A stretch of DNA of 43,208 bases. Source: Candidatus Sulfopaludibacter sp. SbA3 (GTDB lineage: Bacteria > Acidobacteriota > Terriglobia > Bryobacterales > Bryobacteraceae). The stretch's first letter is position 1, and each line of letters starts with the position of its first letter. Below, piece after piece: positions 1 through 8,909 of this stretch. Location: the NCBI GenBank assembly GCA_945893365.1, contig CAMDED010000057.1, positions 1 through 43,208 on the forward strand. The letters run 5' to 3'. A program made the translations under genes and the position numbers. Below the pieces are notes generated by a model. That model made no database searches. It saw only the letters and a program-made list of their open reading frames with translations, and was not told the origin of the DNA.

Positions 1-1
1 C

Positions 2-657
2 GGCAAAGTGCACGACGTCAACATCCTCGACGAGATTCTGCCGGAGGCCGGGGCGTTCTACGTCATGGACCGCGGCTACGTGGATTTCGAGCGCCTTTGC
101 GTCTTCACGCTCAGCGCCGCCTTCTTCGTCGTGCGCACCAAATCCAACACTTTCTCCAGCGCCGCTACTCCCATCCCGTGGATAAGACCACCGGCGTTCG
201 GTCCGATCACACCGTCATCCTGACCGCCATCGACTCCGCCAAAGCGTACCTGGACACGCTGCGGCGCGTCAGCTATCTCGATGTGAAAACGAAAAAGCGA
301 TTCAAGTTCCTCACCGACAACTTCACGCTTCCGGCAATTACTATCGCCAAGATCTGCAAGTCGCGATGGCAGGTGGAATTGTTCTTCAAGTGGATCAAAC
401 AGCACCTGCGGATCAAGGCATTCTACGGTACCAGCGAGAACGCGGTGAAGACGCAAATCTGGATCGCGGTATCGGTCTATGTGCTGGTGGCCATCGTCCG
501 TAAGCGGCTGGCTCTGGAAACCAGCCTCTACCAAATTCTACAGATTTTCAGCGTGAACCTTTTCGAGAAAACGCCTGTTTTACAGGCACTTCACCCATCC
601 GACTCCCAAAAGAATTTACTCGACTTCTCCAACCAGTTGAATCTGTTCGACTTATAG
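2..657 (+). pseudogene. IS4-family transposase remnant, 5' cut by window edge and frameshifted
   Basis: DDE transposase of the IS4 superfamily; this is its C-terminal part. The first segment reads VHDVNILDEILPEAGAFYV in one frame, with the MDRGY motif that usually carries a catalytic Asp. At about 149-151 the reading moves to another frame, which continues as FLQRRYSHPVDK and carries the family signature RWQVELFFKWIKQHL (the YREK-like region with the catalytic Glu), ending LNLFDL-stop at 655-657. A single missing base at the AAC-AC-TTT junction explains the shift. The open frame also runs off the left edge, so the 5' half is not visible. The element probably cannot move by itself unless the shift is a sequencing error. 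No terminal inverted repeat could be identified downstream. Confidence 0.85.
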
Positions 658-799
658 CCGCACACTTGTGACCGCGTTAGAGAAGGCGTTGACGACGCCT
701 AAGGCTACCTCGGTTCTACCGACGTCAAACTCCTCAACAAGTCAGGCAGTTGGGCAACCGCCTTCCGACTCTTGGAAGGCTCTCGGTAGCTGGGAAATT

Positions 800-1257
800 A
801 TCAAGGACGGCAGATGTGCAGCAACTCGCCTCTGATTTTCCTCGCTCGATCGAGCGAGTAAATCGTTCGTCCCCGTACCGATGCTCTTCTTGTGAATGTC
901 GGTGGCGTAGAAACACGCGCAGCCCGGGCATCGCCGTCATATAGAGATCTCCTTGGCGATCCTGAAGGCGTTCCCACGATCGGCACCGGCTTAATCATAG
1001 GCGAGGACCGTGCCCGCCGGCTCCAGCTCGCGCTAAATTTCGGGCACGGCAACCACATGCGCGTGACCGGCCGGCATGGACGCGGTGCGGTGGATGGGCC
1101 TGGTCATCTGGAAAATTTCCGAATACAACAACACGCCCGGGCATTTGCTCGGCGCTGCCGGACGGAAGATGCAGGTGCGCATCGGTCCCGTGGGCGTGGG
1201 GAGGTCCTCAAATTCGCCGCCCTTGACGATCGCGAGTCCTTCAGAATCTCCGATCAT
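800..1257 (-). pseudogene. Degraded dienelactone hydrolase-family gene
   Basis: Reading the minus strand from about 1257 gives a recognisable dienelactone hydrolase (alpha/beta-hydrolase) start: MIGDSEGLAIVKGGEFEDLP, then GPMRTCIFRPAAPSKCPG, VLLYSEIFQMT and VVAVPEI. The reading then hits a TAG, continues as RELEPAGTVLAYD, hits a TAA, continues as AGADRGNAFRIAKEISI and hits a TGA. After a frame change come YDGDARAA and, in a third frame, ACFYATDIHKKSIGTGTND, then RARKIRGELLHI in another frame. The stretch between DARAA and ACFYATD, where the family has its nucleophile elbow, is missing, so an internal deletion is inferred. At least two in-frame stops and several frameshifts make it non-functional. 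It sits between the transposase remnant and the intact oxidoreductase gene, which suggests local decay after insertion. Confidence 0.75.
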
Positions 1258-1338
1258 ACCCGCGTGCCGCAAGCGCGCCCGGAGCAAGCGTGCCCGGAGA
1301 GAGGTAAGATGGAAAGCGCAAATTATCGGGAGGGTGCC

Positions 1339-2712
1339 ATGGAAGCAAAACCGGAAGCGAAACCAGCAAGACGCCAGTTCGTCCAGGCCGCGGCCGCGGC
1401 GATCGCGACGAGCCGTTTCCCCATACTGGGCGCGAATGACAAGGTTCAGGTCGGAATCGTCGGCCTCGGCGGACGAGGCAACGACCACATGAAGTTTTAC
1501 TCTTCACTCGATTCCGATTGCCGCATCGCGGCCGTGTGCGACGTGAATCAGGCCGCGCGAGAACGGGCCATCGCTCTCATCAAGAAGACCAAGGGCCACG
1601 ATCCGAAAGACTACTCCGACATGCGGACCATGTTCGAATCGAAAGACATCGACGCCGTGTCCGTCGCGACGCCCAACCACTGGCACGCGCTCGCGGCGAT
1701 CTGGGCCTGCCAGGCGGGCAAGGACGTTTACGTCGAGAAGCCGGCGAGTCATAATATTTACGAGAGCCGCCAAATGGTGGAGGCCGCGCGCAAGTACAAG
1801 CGGATGGTCCAGGTGGGTTCCCAAAGCCGTTCGATTCCGCACAAGATGCGCGCCATTCAGCTTATCCAGGAAGGCGCCATCGGCCAAATCTATTCCGCGC
1901 GGGCGCTGTGTTTCAGGAGGCGGTTTTCGATCGGGCATGCGCCGGACGAAGCGGTCCCCGCCGGTCTCGATTGGAGTCTGTTTCTCGGTCCCGCGCAATG
2001 GAAGCCGTACAGCAAGAACAAATTCGCCTACAACTGGCACTGGTATTGGGACACCGGCAACGGGGATATCGGCAACCAGGGCGTGCATGAAATGGACATT
2101 AGCTTGTGGGGCCTCGGCCGCACGGGTTGGCCGGCGTCCGTCTCCTCGAACGGCGGCAAGTTCGCATGGAAGGACGATCAGGAAACGCCCAACACGCAGT
2201 ACGCGGCGTTCGAATTCGGCGACGCGCAGATGACGTTCGACGTTCGCAACCTTCCGACGCCGCCCGAAGGGCTCGTCCCGCTCACCGGACCCAACTACGT
2301 GGGCAATATTTTCTTCGGCGACCTGGGCTTCCTCACGGTCGACCACGGCGGTTTCAAGTTGTACAAGAGCACGGCAGGCAACATCAGCGGCGATGCGGCG
2401 CGAGGCGCCGGCGCCGGGAGCCGCGAGAAATACGAGCTGGTCAAGGAAGAGAAGGGCTCCGGGGAAGATACCGCGCCGCATATGAAGAACTTTTTCGACG
2501 CGGTGCGCTCGCGCGATTACTCCAAGCTCAACGCGGAAATCGAGATCGGCGCGCGCTCGGCGGCATTTTGCCATTTGGCGAATATCGCTTATCGAGTGGG
2601 ACGTACGGTCCGCATGGACCAGTCCGCGGGACGGTTTCTCGGCGACGACGAGGCGAACTCTCTGCTCACGCGCAATTACCGCAAACCGTACGTGGTGCCG
2701 GAGAACGTTTAG
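1339..2712 (+). CDS. Gfo/Idh/MocA-family oxidoreductase with Tat-like signal
   Basis: Predicted NAD(P)-dependent sugar or inositol-type dehydrogenase, 457 aa. The N-terminus ARRQFVQAAAAAIATSRF resembles a Tat signal, as in the secreted Gfo/Idh proteins common in Acidobacteriota and Planctomycetes. The Rossmann fold starts at VQVGIVGLGGRGN (GxGxxG type), followed by VATPNHWHA and the EKPA motif that carries the family's active-site lysine. The ATG at 1339 follows GGGAGGG at a normal distance; an ATG at 1312 is also possible, and a longer open frame back to 892 crosses the decayed hydrolase and is not believed. The substrate cannot be told. Length and motifs fit an intact enzyme. Confidence 0.9.
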   Translation: MEAKPEAKPARRQFVQAAAAAIATSRFPILGANDKVQVGIVGLGGRGNDHMKFYSSLDSDCRIAAVCDVNQAARERAIALIKKTKGHDPKDYSDMRTMFESKDIDAVSVATPNHWHALAAIWACQAGKDVYVEKPASHNIYESRQMVEAARKYKRMVQVGSQSRSIPHKMRAIQLIQEGAIGQIYSARALCFRRRFSIGHAPDEAVPAGLDWSLFLGPAQWKPYSKNKFAYNWHWYWDTGNGDIGNQGVHEMDISLWGLGRTGWPASVSSNGGKFAWKDDQETPNTQYAAFEFGDAQMTFDVRNLPTPPEGLVPLTGPNYVGNIFFGDLGFLTVDHGGFKLYKSTAGNISGDAARGAGAGSREKYELVKEEKGSGEDTAPHMKNFFDAVRSRDYSKLNAEIEIGARSAAFCHLANIAYRVGRTVRMDQSAGRFLGDDEANSLLTRNYRKPYVVPENV

Positions 2713-2776
2713 CGCCGCCGCGCGACGGGGATTTCCGATCGCGCGTCTGCTGAGGCGTCGGATCAAGGAGCGAGTC

Positions 2777-3862
2777 ATGAATACGATGCAAGGATGGCGA
2801 CTGACGGCCGTCAGTTTTTTTGTTCTCGGAGTTGCCAGCGTCGATGCCGGAACGTACACATTGACGGACCTCGGAACGCTCGGCGGCAACTACAGCGGGG
2901 CGTTTGGAATCAACGACGCCGGGCAGGTTGTGGGCTATTCATGGACTACGGGCGACGTCTTCCACGCGTTTCTGTACTCCGACGGCGTGATGTCGGACCT
3001 CGGCACCCTAGGTGGCATTTTTAGTCAAGCGCATGGAATCAACGACGCCGGGCAGGTTGTGGGTGTTTCAGACCTCGCGGGCGACAACTCCTACCATGCC
3101 TTTCTGTACTCCGGTGGCGTGATGTCGGACCTTGGCACGCTCGGCGGTACCTATAGCTTCGCGAATGGAATCAACAACGCCGGGCAGGTTGTAGGTCTTT
3201 CAGGCATTGCGGATAACGATAACCAACACGCCTTTCTGTACTCCGGCGGTGTGATGTCGGACCTTGGCACCCTCGGCGGCTTCGGTAGCAACGCGATTGG
3301 AATCAACGACGCCGGGCAGGTTGTAGGTTCAGGTATTACGGGCAACGATGACCAACACGCCTTTCTGTACTCCGGCGGTGTGATGTCGGACCTCGGCACC
3401 CTCGGTGGAGCCTTTAGCCAAGCGCAGGGAATCAACAACGCCGGGCAGGTTGTGGGTTATTCAGATATTACGGTCGACGACTCCTACCATGCCTTTCTGT
3501 ACTCCGGCGGTGTGATGTCGGACCTCGTGGATCTCGGCACCCTCTTTGGGGGCAGAGTCCCCGCGATTGGAATCAACGATGCGGGGTACGTCGTCGGTTC
3601 CGGGTTGAGTGCCTTTCTGTATGACGGGAACGCGATGACAGACCTGAACACTTTCATCCCGAACGGGTCCGAGTTCACTCAATTGGGGTTCGCAACCGCA
3701 ATAAATGACCTCGGACAGATCGTAGGCTATGGCCTAACGGTATCCGGCGAGACGCACGCATTTCTCTTGACCCCGAGCGACGTGCCGGAGCCGGCTACGA
3801 TGCTGCTCTTCGCGTGCGGTCTGATAGGCCTTGCGGCGCGGTGCGCGCGAACCCGAATATAG
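2777..3862 (+). CDS. Secreted HAF-repeat protein with PEP-CTERM sorting signal
   Basis: Extracellular protein of 361 aa with no known catalytic motif. After a signal peptide (MNTMQGWRLTAVSFFVLGVA, processed near VDA) come about six tandem repeats of 43-44 residues with the pattern LGTLGG...GIN(D/N)AGQVVG...HAFLYSGGVMSD, the HAF repeat. The tail is VPEPATMLLFACGLIGLAA followed by RCARTR: a PEP motif, hydrophobic stretch and basic end, which is the PEP-CTERM signal handled by exosortase/archaeosortase-type enzymes. AAGGAG lies six bases before the ATG at 2777. The exosortase is not in this window. The role is likely at the cell surface or in extracellular polymer, by family inference only. Confidence 0.92.
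   Translation: MNTMQGWRLTAVSFFVLGVASVDAGTYTLTDLGTLGGNYSGAFGINDAGQVVGYSWTTGDVFHAFLYSDGVMSDLGTLGGIFSQAHGINDAGQVVGVSDLAGDNSYHAFLYSGGVMSDLGTLGGTYSFANGINNAGQVVGLSGIADNDNQHAFLYSGGVMSDLGTLGGFGSNAIGINDAGQVVGSGITGNDDQHAFLYSGGVMSDLGTLGGAFSQAQGINNAGQVVGYSDITVDDSYHAFLYSGGVMSDLVDLGTLFGGRVPAIGINDAGYVVGSGLSAFLYDGNAMTDLNTFIPNGSEFTQLGFATAINDLGQIVGYGLTVSGETHAFLLTPSDVPEPATMLLFACGLIGLAARCARTRI
2867..3531 (+). repeat. In-gene tandem repeats, period about 129-132 nt
   Basis: Five successive 43-44 codon units of the HAF gene are highly similar at DNA level as well as protein level; stretches such as CCTTTCTGTACTCCGG recur almost unchanged in each copy. This points to recent duplication or gene conversion between units, and to possible copy-number variation between strains. 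The units are coding and in phase, not CRISPR repeats. Confidence 0.85.
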
Positions 3863-3870
3863 GCGCCCCC

Positions 3871-3899
3871 TTGCGTTGCGTGCTGAGATTCGATATACA
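3871..3899 (+). promoter_or_regulatory. Predicted sigma-70-type promoter of the Oar-like receptor
   Basis: TTGCGT (3871-3876), a 17-nt spacer, and TATACA (3894-3899). Transcription would begin at about 3906, so the ATG at 3910 would have almost no leader. This favours 3910 over the in-frame ATG at 3901, which lies within the promoter. Confidence 0.5.
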
Positions 3900-3909
3900 T
3901 ATGCACACT

Positions 3910-6900
3910 ATGCGCTCGCTACGAGTAGTATCCCTGTCGATTCTCGCCGCCATAGCGGCCTTCTCTCAAACGTTCACCGGCTCCATCTCGGGTATTATCA
4001 CCGACCCCGCGGGAGCTGTCGTCGCCGGAGCTAACGTCGTCGTTACGGACCTCCAGCGGAACACGTCCTTCCGCACGCAGACGAACGATACGGGTTTTTA
4101 CATCGTGTCGCAGCTCCAGCCCAGTACCTTCAGCGTTTCGGTGGAGCAGGCGGGATTCAAGAAGCACACCCGCGACAATCTGCCTATCACGACGCAGGAG
4201 CGCGCGACCGTCAACATCGTGCTCGAGATCGGCGCGGTGAGCGATCAGGTTTCCGTCACCGCGCAAGCGCAATTGATCGAGACGGGCACGTCCACGCTGT
4301 CGGGCCTGGTGGAGAATAAACGTATCCTCGACCTGCCGCTCAACGGGCGCAACATTTTCTCGCTGGCGGGCCTGGTCCCAGGCGTCTTCTTCGTTCGCCA
4401 AACCAGCGGCGTCGCCGATAGCTTCACCGCCAACCGCTTTATCGTTAACGGCGGACAGGAATCGACGTCGGACATCATTCTCGACGGCGTGACGGCGACG
4501 GTTTCGCACAACATCACGAACATTCCGGCGGTGAGCGCGATCCCGTCGGTTGAGGGAATACAGGAATTTCGAATTCAGACCAATGCGTTTGCCGCGGAAT
4601 ACGGCCGGTCGGGCGGCGGGCTGGTGACGCTGGTCACGAAGTCGGGAACGAACTCGCTGCACGGCAGTCTGTTCGAGTTCCTCAGGAATTCGAAGCTCGA
4701 CGCCAACAACTTTTTCACGAACCGGGCGGGGCGGCCCCTGGCAAGCTTCAAGCGCAATCAGTTCGGCGCTTCGGCCGGCGCCCCGATCTCGATCCCGAAA
4801 CTCTACAACGGCAAGGACAGGACGTTCTTCTTTGCGGTCTATGAAGGACAGCGCATCAAGAGCGCGGGAATCGCGCAGCACACCGTGCCCACCGCCCTCG
4901 AGCGCGTAGGCGATTTCACGGAAACTCTGACGGCAACGGGCCAGGTGCGCCAGGTTTTCGATCCTTTTACAACTCGCCCCAACCCCGCGCAGCCCGGCCG
5001 CTTCATGCGCGATCCCTACCCGGGTAACCGAATTCCAGCCAGCGGGATCAGCCCCGTCGCGCAAAAGGCGCTTAGCTACTACCCGCTGCCGAACGCCCCC
5101 GGCCTGCCATTTACGCGGCAGAACAACTTCGTGGTGCAGGACGCTTACCCGCAGCCTCAGGACCGCATCGAGTTCAAGGTGGATCACAATTTTTCAGACC
5201 GCCGCCGCATGTTCGGACGGTACACGTTCATGGATTCGATTTATTCGAAGCCCAATTATTGGAAGAACATTGCCGATCCGGGCTGCTGCGACCCGATGAA
5301 TCAGCGTCTGATGAACGGCGCAATCGACTATACGGAGAACAGGGGCTCGAACACGGTAATCAATATCCGCTACGGCTTGGGCCGGGTCTCGGGGAACCGG
5401 GTTCCCTGGAGCTCCACGTTCGATCCGGCGAACGGATTCAAGGTAGCGAGCATGGGCCTGCCGAGCTACATCGACAACATCTCGGACCATCAGGTGTTCC
5501 CGACCATCACGATTCAGGACTACACGCAGCTTGGCCCGAACGGCGGCGACATTTATTTCATGGGCGACACGTCGCACTCGTTTATCGGCACGGTGTCGCG
5601 CGTACAGGGACGGCACTCGATGAAGTACGGCGTGGACGCGCGCTTCAACTACGTCAACTACGGCCAACTCGGCACACCCAGCGGCGGCTTCGATTTCACT
5701 CGCGCCCAGACCCAGGGGCCCGACCCGCGCACGCCTACCGGCAATGGCGGCGTGGGCTTCGCCTCCTTCCTGACCGGCTTCGGCACCGGCACCATCTCGC
5801 ACCAGATCCGGCCAGCCAACTACAACCGCTATTTCGCTTTCTACGTTCAGGACGACTTCAAGCTCAACTCCAAGCTCACGATCAACGTAGGCTTCCGCTG
5901 GGACTTTGAAGGCGGCGTCACGGAGCGCTTCGACCGCATTACCGGGATCGACCCATTCGCGAAGAATCCGCTCGCGGACCAGCTCAAACTGGACCTCCGC
6001 GGCATCGCGCAGTTCGCCGGCGATTCACTTGGCCGTCGCGGCGCGCGCAATGTGGATGGGAAGCAGTGGAACCCACGGTTCGGCATCGCGTATCAGCTGA
6101 ATGAAAAGACGGTTGTACGAAGCGGCTACGGAATCTTCTTCGGCCTGCCGTCATACGCCGCGAGCTCCGGTTATACGGGAGGCGCGTTCGCCTCCTCGAC
6201 GACATGGATCTCGTCCAGGGACGGAGACGGGATCACGCCGTCGAACCCCTGGACGGACCCGTTTCCGACCGGATTCTCCCTACCGCTGGGCTCGAAGGCG
6301 GGACCTAACGCCGCTCTCGGTCAGGGCTTAAGCGGAGCCTATGCGCCCTCGCTTCGCCCGATGTACAACCAGCAGTGGAATTTCACGATCCAGCGATCGC
6401 TGCCCGGTAATTCGGTATGGGAAATCGCCTACGCCGGGAATAAGGGAACGAGACTCTCGCAGACGTATCAATACAACCAGCTCGATCCGAGCCTGCTTTC
6501 GCAGGGCGACGCGCTTCTGCAACAGGTGCCGAACCCATTCTTCGGCATCATTCCCGCAAACCTCGGCTTGGGCACGCCTACCATCCAGCGAGGCAACCTG
6601 CTACGTCCCTATCCGCACTATGGCGGCGTCTCCGCGGTGAACGGCGGCTATGCCAATTCCAACTATCACGCCTTTCAGACCCGCTATGAAAAGCGCTTCT
6701 CCCTCGGCCTGAGCTTCCTCGCATCCTACACGTTCTCGAAGACGTTCACGGATGGTTCGGACGGGCTGTGGAACCGGGCGGACCTGATCCGCTCCTACTA
6801 CTGCCGCTCTTGCGAGAGGGCTGTTTCGTCCTACGATCAACCTCATCGCCTGGTCCTGAACAGCACCTACGAGCTCCCCTTTGGCCGCGGCAAGTCGTTC

Positions 6901-7386
6901 GCAACCACAATGAACAAACCCTTGAACGCGATGCTCGGCAATTGGCAGATGAACGGCATCGTTACTCTCTCCCAGGGGCTTCCGCTGTTTCTCTTCGGGG
7001 TCGCGAACAACACTTGTTTCTGCTTTGGCGGCAGCCAGCGGCCGGACGCCACAGGCATTAGTCCCAAGGTGAGCAACCCGACGGTGGATGTATGGTTTAA
7101 CACGGCGGCGTTCGCGCAGCCCGCGCCCTTCACGTTCGGCAACCTCGGGCGCACGGTCAATACGGTTCGCCAGTCGGCGGCGCACAATATCGACTTCTCT
7201 CTCTTTAAGAGTTTCCAGCCGCTGGAACGGCTTCGCGTCGAATTCCGGGCGGAAGCCTTCAATCTGACGAACACACCCATCTTCGGACTTCCGGGTACGA
7301 CCCTCGGCGGCCCGACTTTCGGTGTGGTCACCGGCCAGGAAAACACTCCGCGCCAGGTGCAGATGGTCCTGAAGCTCGTGTTCTAA
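3910..7386 (+). CDS. Oar-like TonB-dependent receptor with carboxypeptidase-regulatory domain
   Basis: Outer-membrane protein of 1158 aa. A signal peptide (MRSLRVVSLSILAAIAAF) precedes a carboxypeptidase-regulatory-like domain of about 85 residues (GSISGIITDPAGAVVAGANV ... GFYIVSQLQPSTFSVSVEQAGF). A plug-like region follows (LPLNGRNIFSLAGLVPGV; GIQEFRIQTNAFAAEYGRS), then a long beta-barrel rich in aromatic and Asn/Gly turns. The C-terminus ends in hydrophobic QMVLKLVF, as expected for BAM-dependent outer-membrane insertion. Acidobacteria carry many such proteins, thought to take up large carbohydrates or peptides or to act as adhesins. No SusD-like partner is adjacent, so the ligand is unknown. 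It faces the convergent amidase gene, with 15 bp between the two stops. Confidence 0.92.
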   Translation: MRSLRVVSLSILAAIAAFSQTFTGSISGIITDPAGAVVAGANVVVTDLQRNTSFRTQTNDTGFYIVSQLQPSTFSVSVEQAGFKKHTRDNLPITTQERATVNIVLEIGAVSDQVSVTAQAQLIETGTSTLSGLVENKRILDLPLNGRNIFSLAGLVPGVFFVRQTSGVADSFTANRFIVNGGQESTSDIILDGVTATVSHNITNIPAVSAIPSVEGIQEFRIQTNAFAAEYGRSGGGLVTLVTKSGTNSLHGSLFEFLRNSKLDANNFFTNRAGRPLASFKRNQFGASAGAPISIPKLYNGKDRTFFFAVYEGQRIKSAGIAQHTVPTALERVGDFTETLTATGQVRQVFDPFTTRPNPAQPGRFMRDPYPGNRIPASGISPVAQKALSYYPLPNAPGLPFTRQNNFVVQDAYPQPQDRIEFKVDHNFSDRRRMFGRYTFMDSIYSKPNYWKNIADPGCCDPMNQRLMNGAIDYTENRGSNTVINIRYGLGRVSGNRVPWSSTFDPANGFKVASMGLPSYIDNISDHQVFPTITIQDYTQLGPNGGDIYFMGDTSHSFIGTVSRVQGRHSMKYGVDARFNYVNYGQLGTPSGGFDFTRAQTQGPDPRTPTGNGGVGFASFLTGFGTGTISHQIRPANYNRYFAFYVQDDFKLNSKLTINVGFRWDFEGGVTERFDRITGIDPFAKNPLADQLKLDLRGIAQFAGDSLGRRGARNVDGKQWNPRFGIAYQLNEKTVVRSGYGIFFGLPSYAASSGYTGGAFASSTTWISSRDGDGITPSNPWTDPFPTGFSLPLGSKAGPNAALGQGLSGAYAPSLRPMYNQQWNFTIQRSLPGNSVWEIAYAGNKGTRLSQTYQYNQLDPSLLSQGDALLQQVPNPFFGIIPANLGLGTPTIQRGNLLRPYPHYGGVSAVNGGYANSNYHAFQTRYEKRFSLGLSFLASYTFSKTFTDGSDGLWNRADLIRSYYCRSCERAVSSYDQPHRLVLNSTYELPFGRGKSFATTMNKPLNAMLGNWQMNGIVTLSQGLPLFLFGVANNTCFCFGGSQRPDATGISPKVSNPTVDVWFNTAAFAQPAPFTFGNLGRTVNTVRQSAAHNIDFSLFKSFQPLERLRVEFRAEAFNLTNTPIFGLPGTTLGGPTFGVVTGQENTPRQVQMVLKLVF

Positions 7387-7401
7387 GATTCAGGGACGGT
7401 G

Positions 7402-8811
7402 TTAGAGCGCGTGGGACGGCGGCGAAGGAAGCGGTCCGCGCGCGGCTTCGAGGCGCGCCCCCACTTCGAGGAGCAACTCCTCGGAATAGGGCGCGCCGGC
7501 GAGTTGAATCCCGATGGGCAATCCGGCGTTTGAGAATCCGTAGGGGACGACAAGGCCGGGAAGTCCGAGAAGGTTGAACGGCGTCGCGGGCATCATGGCT
7601 TCGAAAAGACCGATGGATTTTTCGCCAACTGGCCAGCGGCGCTCGCGGTGACGGAAGGCCGTGACGCCGCACGGGGGCAGGAGCAGGACGGGATACCGCT
7701 CGAGTTGGCGAAGGAAACCGGCGCGCATCTTGTCGCGCACGGCCAGGTTTGTCAGCAGATGTTCGACGGTCGGTTCAGCCTCGTTGAGCGCTGCCTCCAT
7801 GAACTCGGTCGACGACCAGTGTGCGTCCTCTTCACACCCCAGGATAAGGCGTTTGGTGAAGCGCGCGGGCAGTTGGCCGAAGAAAAACCACCAGAGGTTG
7901 GGGGCGCGTTCGAGACCTTTTGGCTCGAAAGGGTCGACGGGAAAACCGAGCTGTTCGAGAGCGCGGGCGGCCCTCGCGACGGTTTCGCGAATCTCGGGAT
8001 GAACCGGCACTTTGTAGAACTGTTCCATGAGCCCGATTCGCAGGCCGTCGAGAGACGGCGCGCGAAGCGGCACGGGGGCCGAGAATGGATCGTCCGTATC
8101 GTAGCCGGAAAGCGCGCCGAACAGAATCCTGAGATCTTCCACGCTGCGTGCCATGGGACCCGCGACCCCGAGGAGGCCGCCGGGGTGGGAAATCTTCGGA
8201 AAATGGCCGGCGGCCGAGACGCGCCCCGGAGTGGGCTTGAGCCCGGCAATGCCGCAGAAATGCGCGGGAATGCGAATGGATCCGCCGCCGTCGCTGCCGA
8301 TGCCGCCCGCCGAGCAGTGCGCGGAGATGGCGGCCGATTCGCCGCCGCTCGATCCCCCGGAGGTGTAGTCGAGATTCCACGGGTTATTGGTGCGCCCGAC
8401 GATGAAATTGTCCGATTCGTAATTGGAGAGGAATTCGGGACAGTTGGTCTTGCCCAGAATGATGGCGCCGGCGGAGCGGAACCGCGCCGCGGCGGCGGAA
8501 TCGCGCGCGGCGCGATGGTCCCGGCGGAAGCGGCTGCCGCAGAGAGTGGGAAGGCCGGCGATATCAAAGCTGTCCTTGACGGTAACGGGCACTCCGTGGA
8601 GCGGGCCGAGCGGCGCGCTCTTCGTCGTTACAGCCCGCTCCGCGGCTTTCGCGGCGGCAAGGGCGGTTTCGGCTTCCACGCTGACGAAGGCGTTCAGGAG
8701 AGGGTTTACCTGGGCGATCCGGTCAAGATGCGTCTGGGTAAGTTCGACGGGAGAGAGCTTGCGGCCGCGCACGAGGGCAGCCATTTGCGCGAGAGAAAGG
8801 CGATGGGGCAC
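7402..8811 (-). CDS. Amidase, amidase-signature family
   Basis: Hydrolyses a C-N amide bond; 469 aa, a normal length for this family. The Ser-cisSer-Lys triad is visible: Lys79 in VTVKDSFD, cis-Ser154 in GGSSGGES and nucleophile Ser178 in GSDGGGSIRIP, with the expected 24-residue spacing between the two serines. It resembles GatA, but no gatB or gatC gene is nearby, so a stand-alone catabolic amidase is more likely. The start is GTG at 8811, and a TACGAT box lies five bases before it. It is transcribed away from the SMP-30 lactonase gene. Confidence 0.9.
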   Translation of the reverse strand: MPHRLSLAQMAALVRGRKLSPVELTQTHLDRIAQVNPLLNAFVSVEAETALAAAKAAERAVTTKSAPLGPLHGVPVTVKDSFDIAGLPTLCGSRFRRDHRAARDSAAAARFRSAGAIILGKTNCPEFLSNYESDNFIVGRTNNPWNLDYTSGGSSGGESAAISAHCSAGGIGSDGGGSIRIPAHFCGIAGLKPTPGRVSAAGHFPKISHPGGLLGVAGPMARSVEDLRILFGALSGYDTDDPFSAPVPLRAPSLDGLRIGLMEQFYKVPVHPEIRETVARAARALEQLGFPVDPFEPKGLERAPNLWWFFFGQLPARFTKRLILGCEEDAHWSSTEFMEAALNEAEPTVEHLLTNLAVRDKMRAGFLRQLERYPVLLLPPCGVTAFRHRERRWPVGEKSIGLFEAMMPATPFNLLGLPGLVVPYGFSNAGLPIGIQLAGAPYSEELLLEVGARLEAARGPLPSPPSHAL

Positions 8812-8816
8812 ATTCC

Positions 8817-8822
8817 ATCGTA
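8817..8822 (-). promoter_or_regulatory. Candidate -10 box for a leaderless amidase mRNA
   Basis: On the minus strand TACGAT stands five bases before the GTG start. This is the same arrangement as at several other genes in the window. Confidence 0.3.
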
Positions 8823-8909
8823 GTTCGTTTGATCGGGATTCGGCATCGCTTCCTCCGGGGCGGCCGGGCGGCTTGCGGCGCGGCTGTGGCCTGTGATGTA
8901 TTGGCTGAC

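Noticed and set aside
149-151. Programmed frameshift in the IS4 transposase
   Set aside because: No slippery run is present, and IS4 transposases are normally made from one frame; a one-base loss is simpler.
684-700. Hairpin AGGCGT/ACGCCT after the IS4 remnant as a terminator
   Set aside because: Only a six-base stem and no T-tract follow; too weak to call.
892-1338. Upstream extension of the Gfo/Idh frame (606 codons in total)
   Set aside because: It reads antisense through the decayed dienelactone hydrolase; the Tat-like signal and ribosome site place the start at 1339.
2867-3531. Regular repeats that could look like a CRISPR array
   Set aside because: Units are in-frame protein repeats of 43-44 codons with no unique spacers between short repeats.
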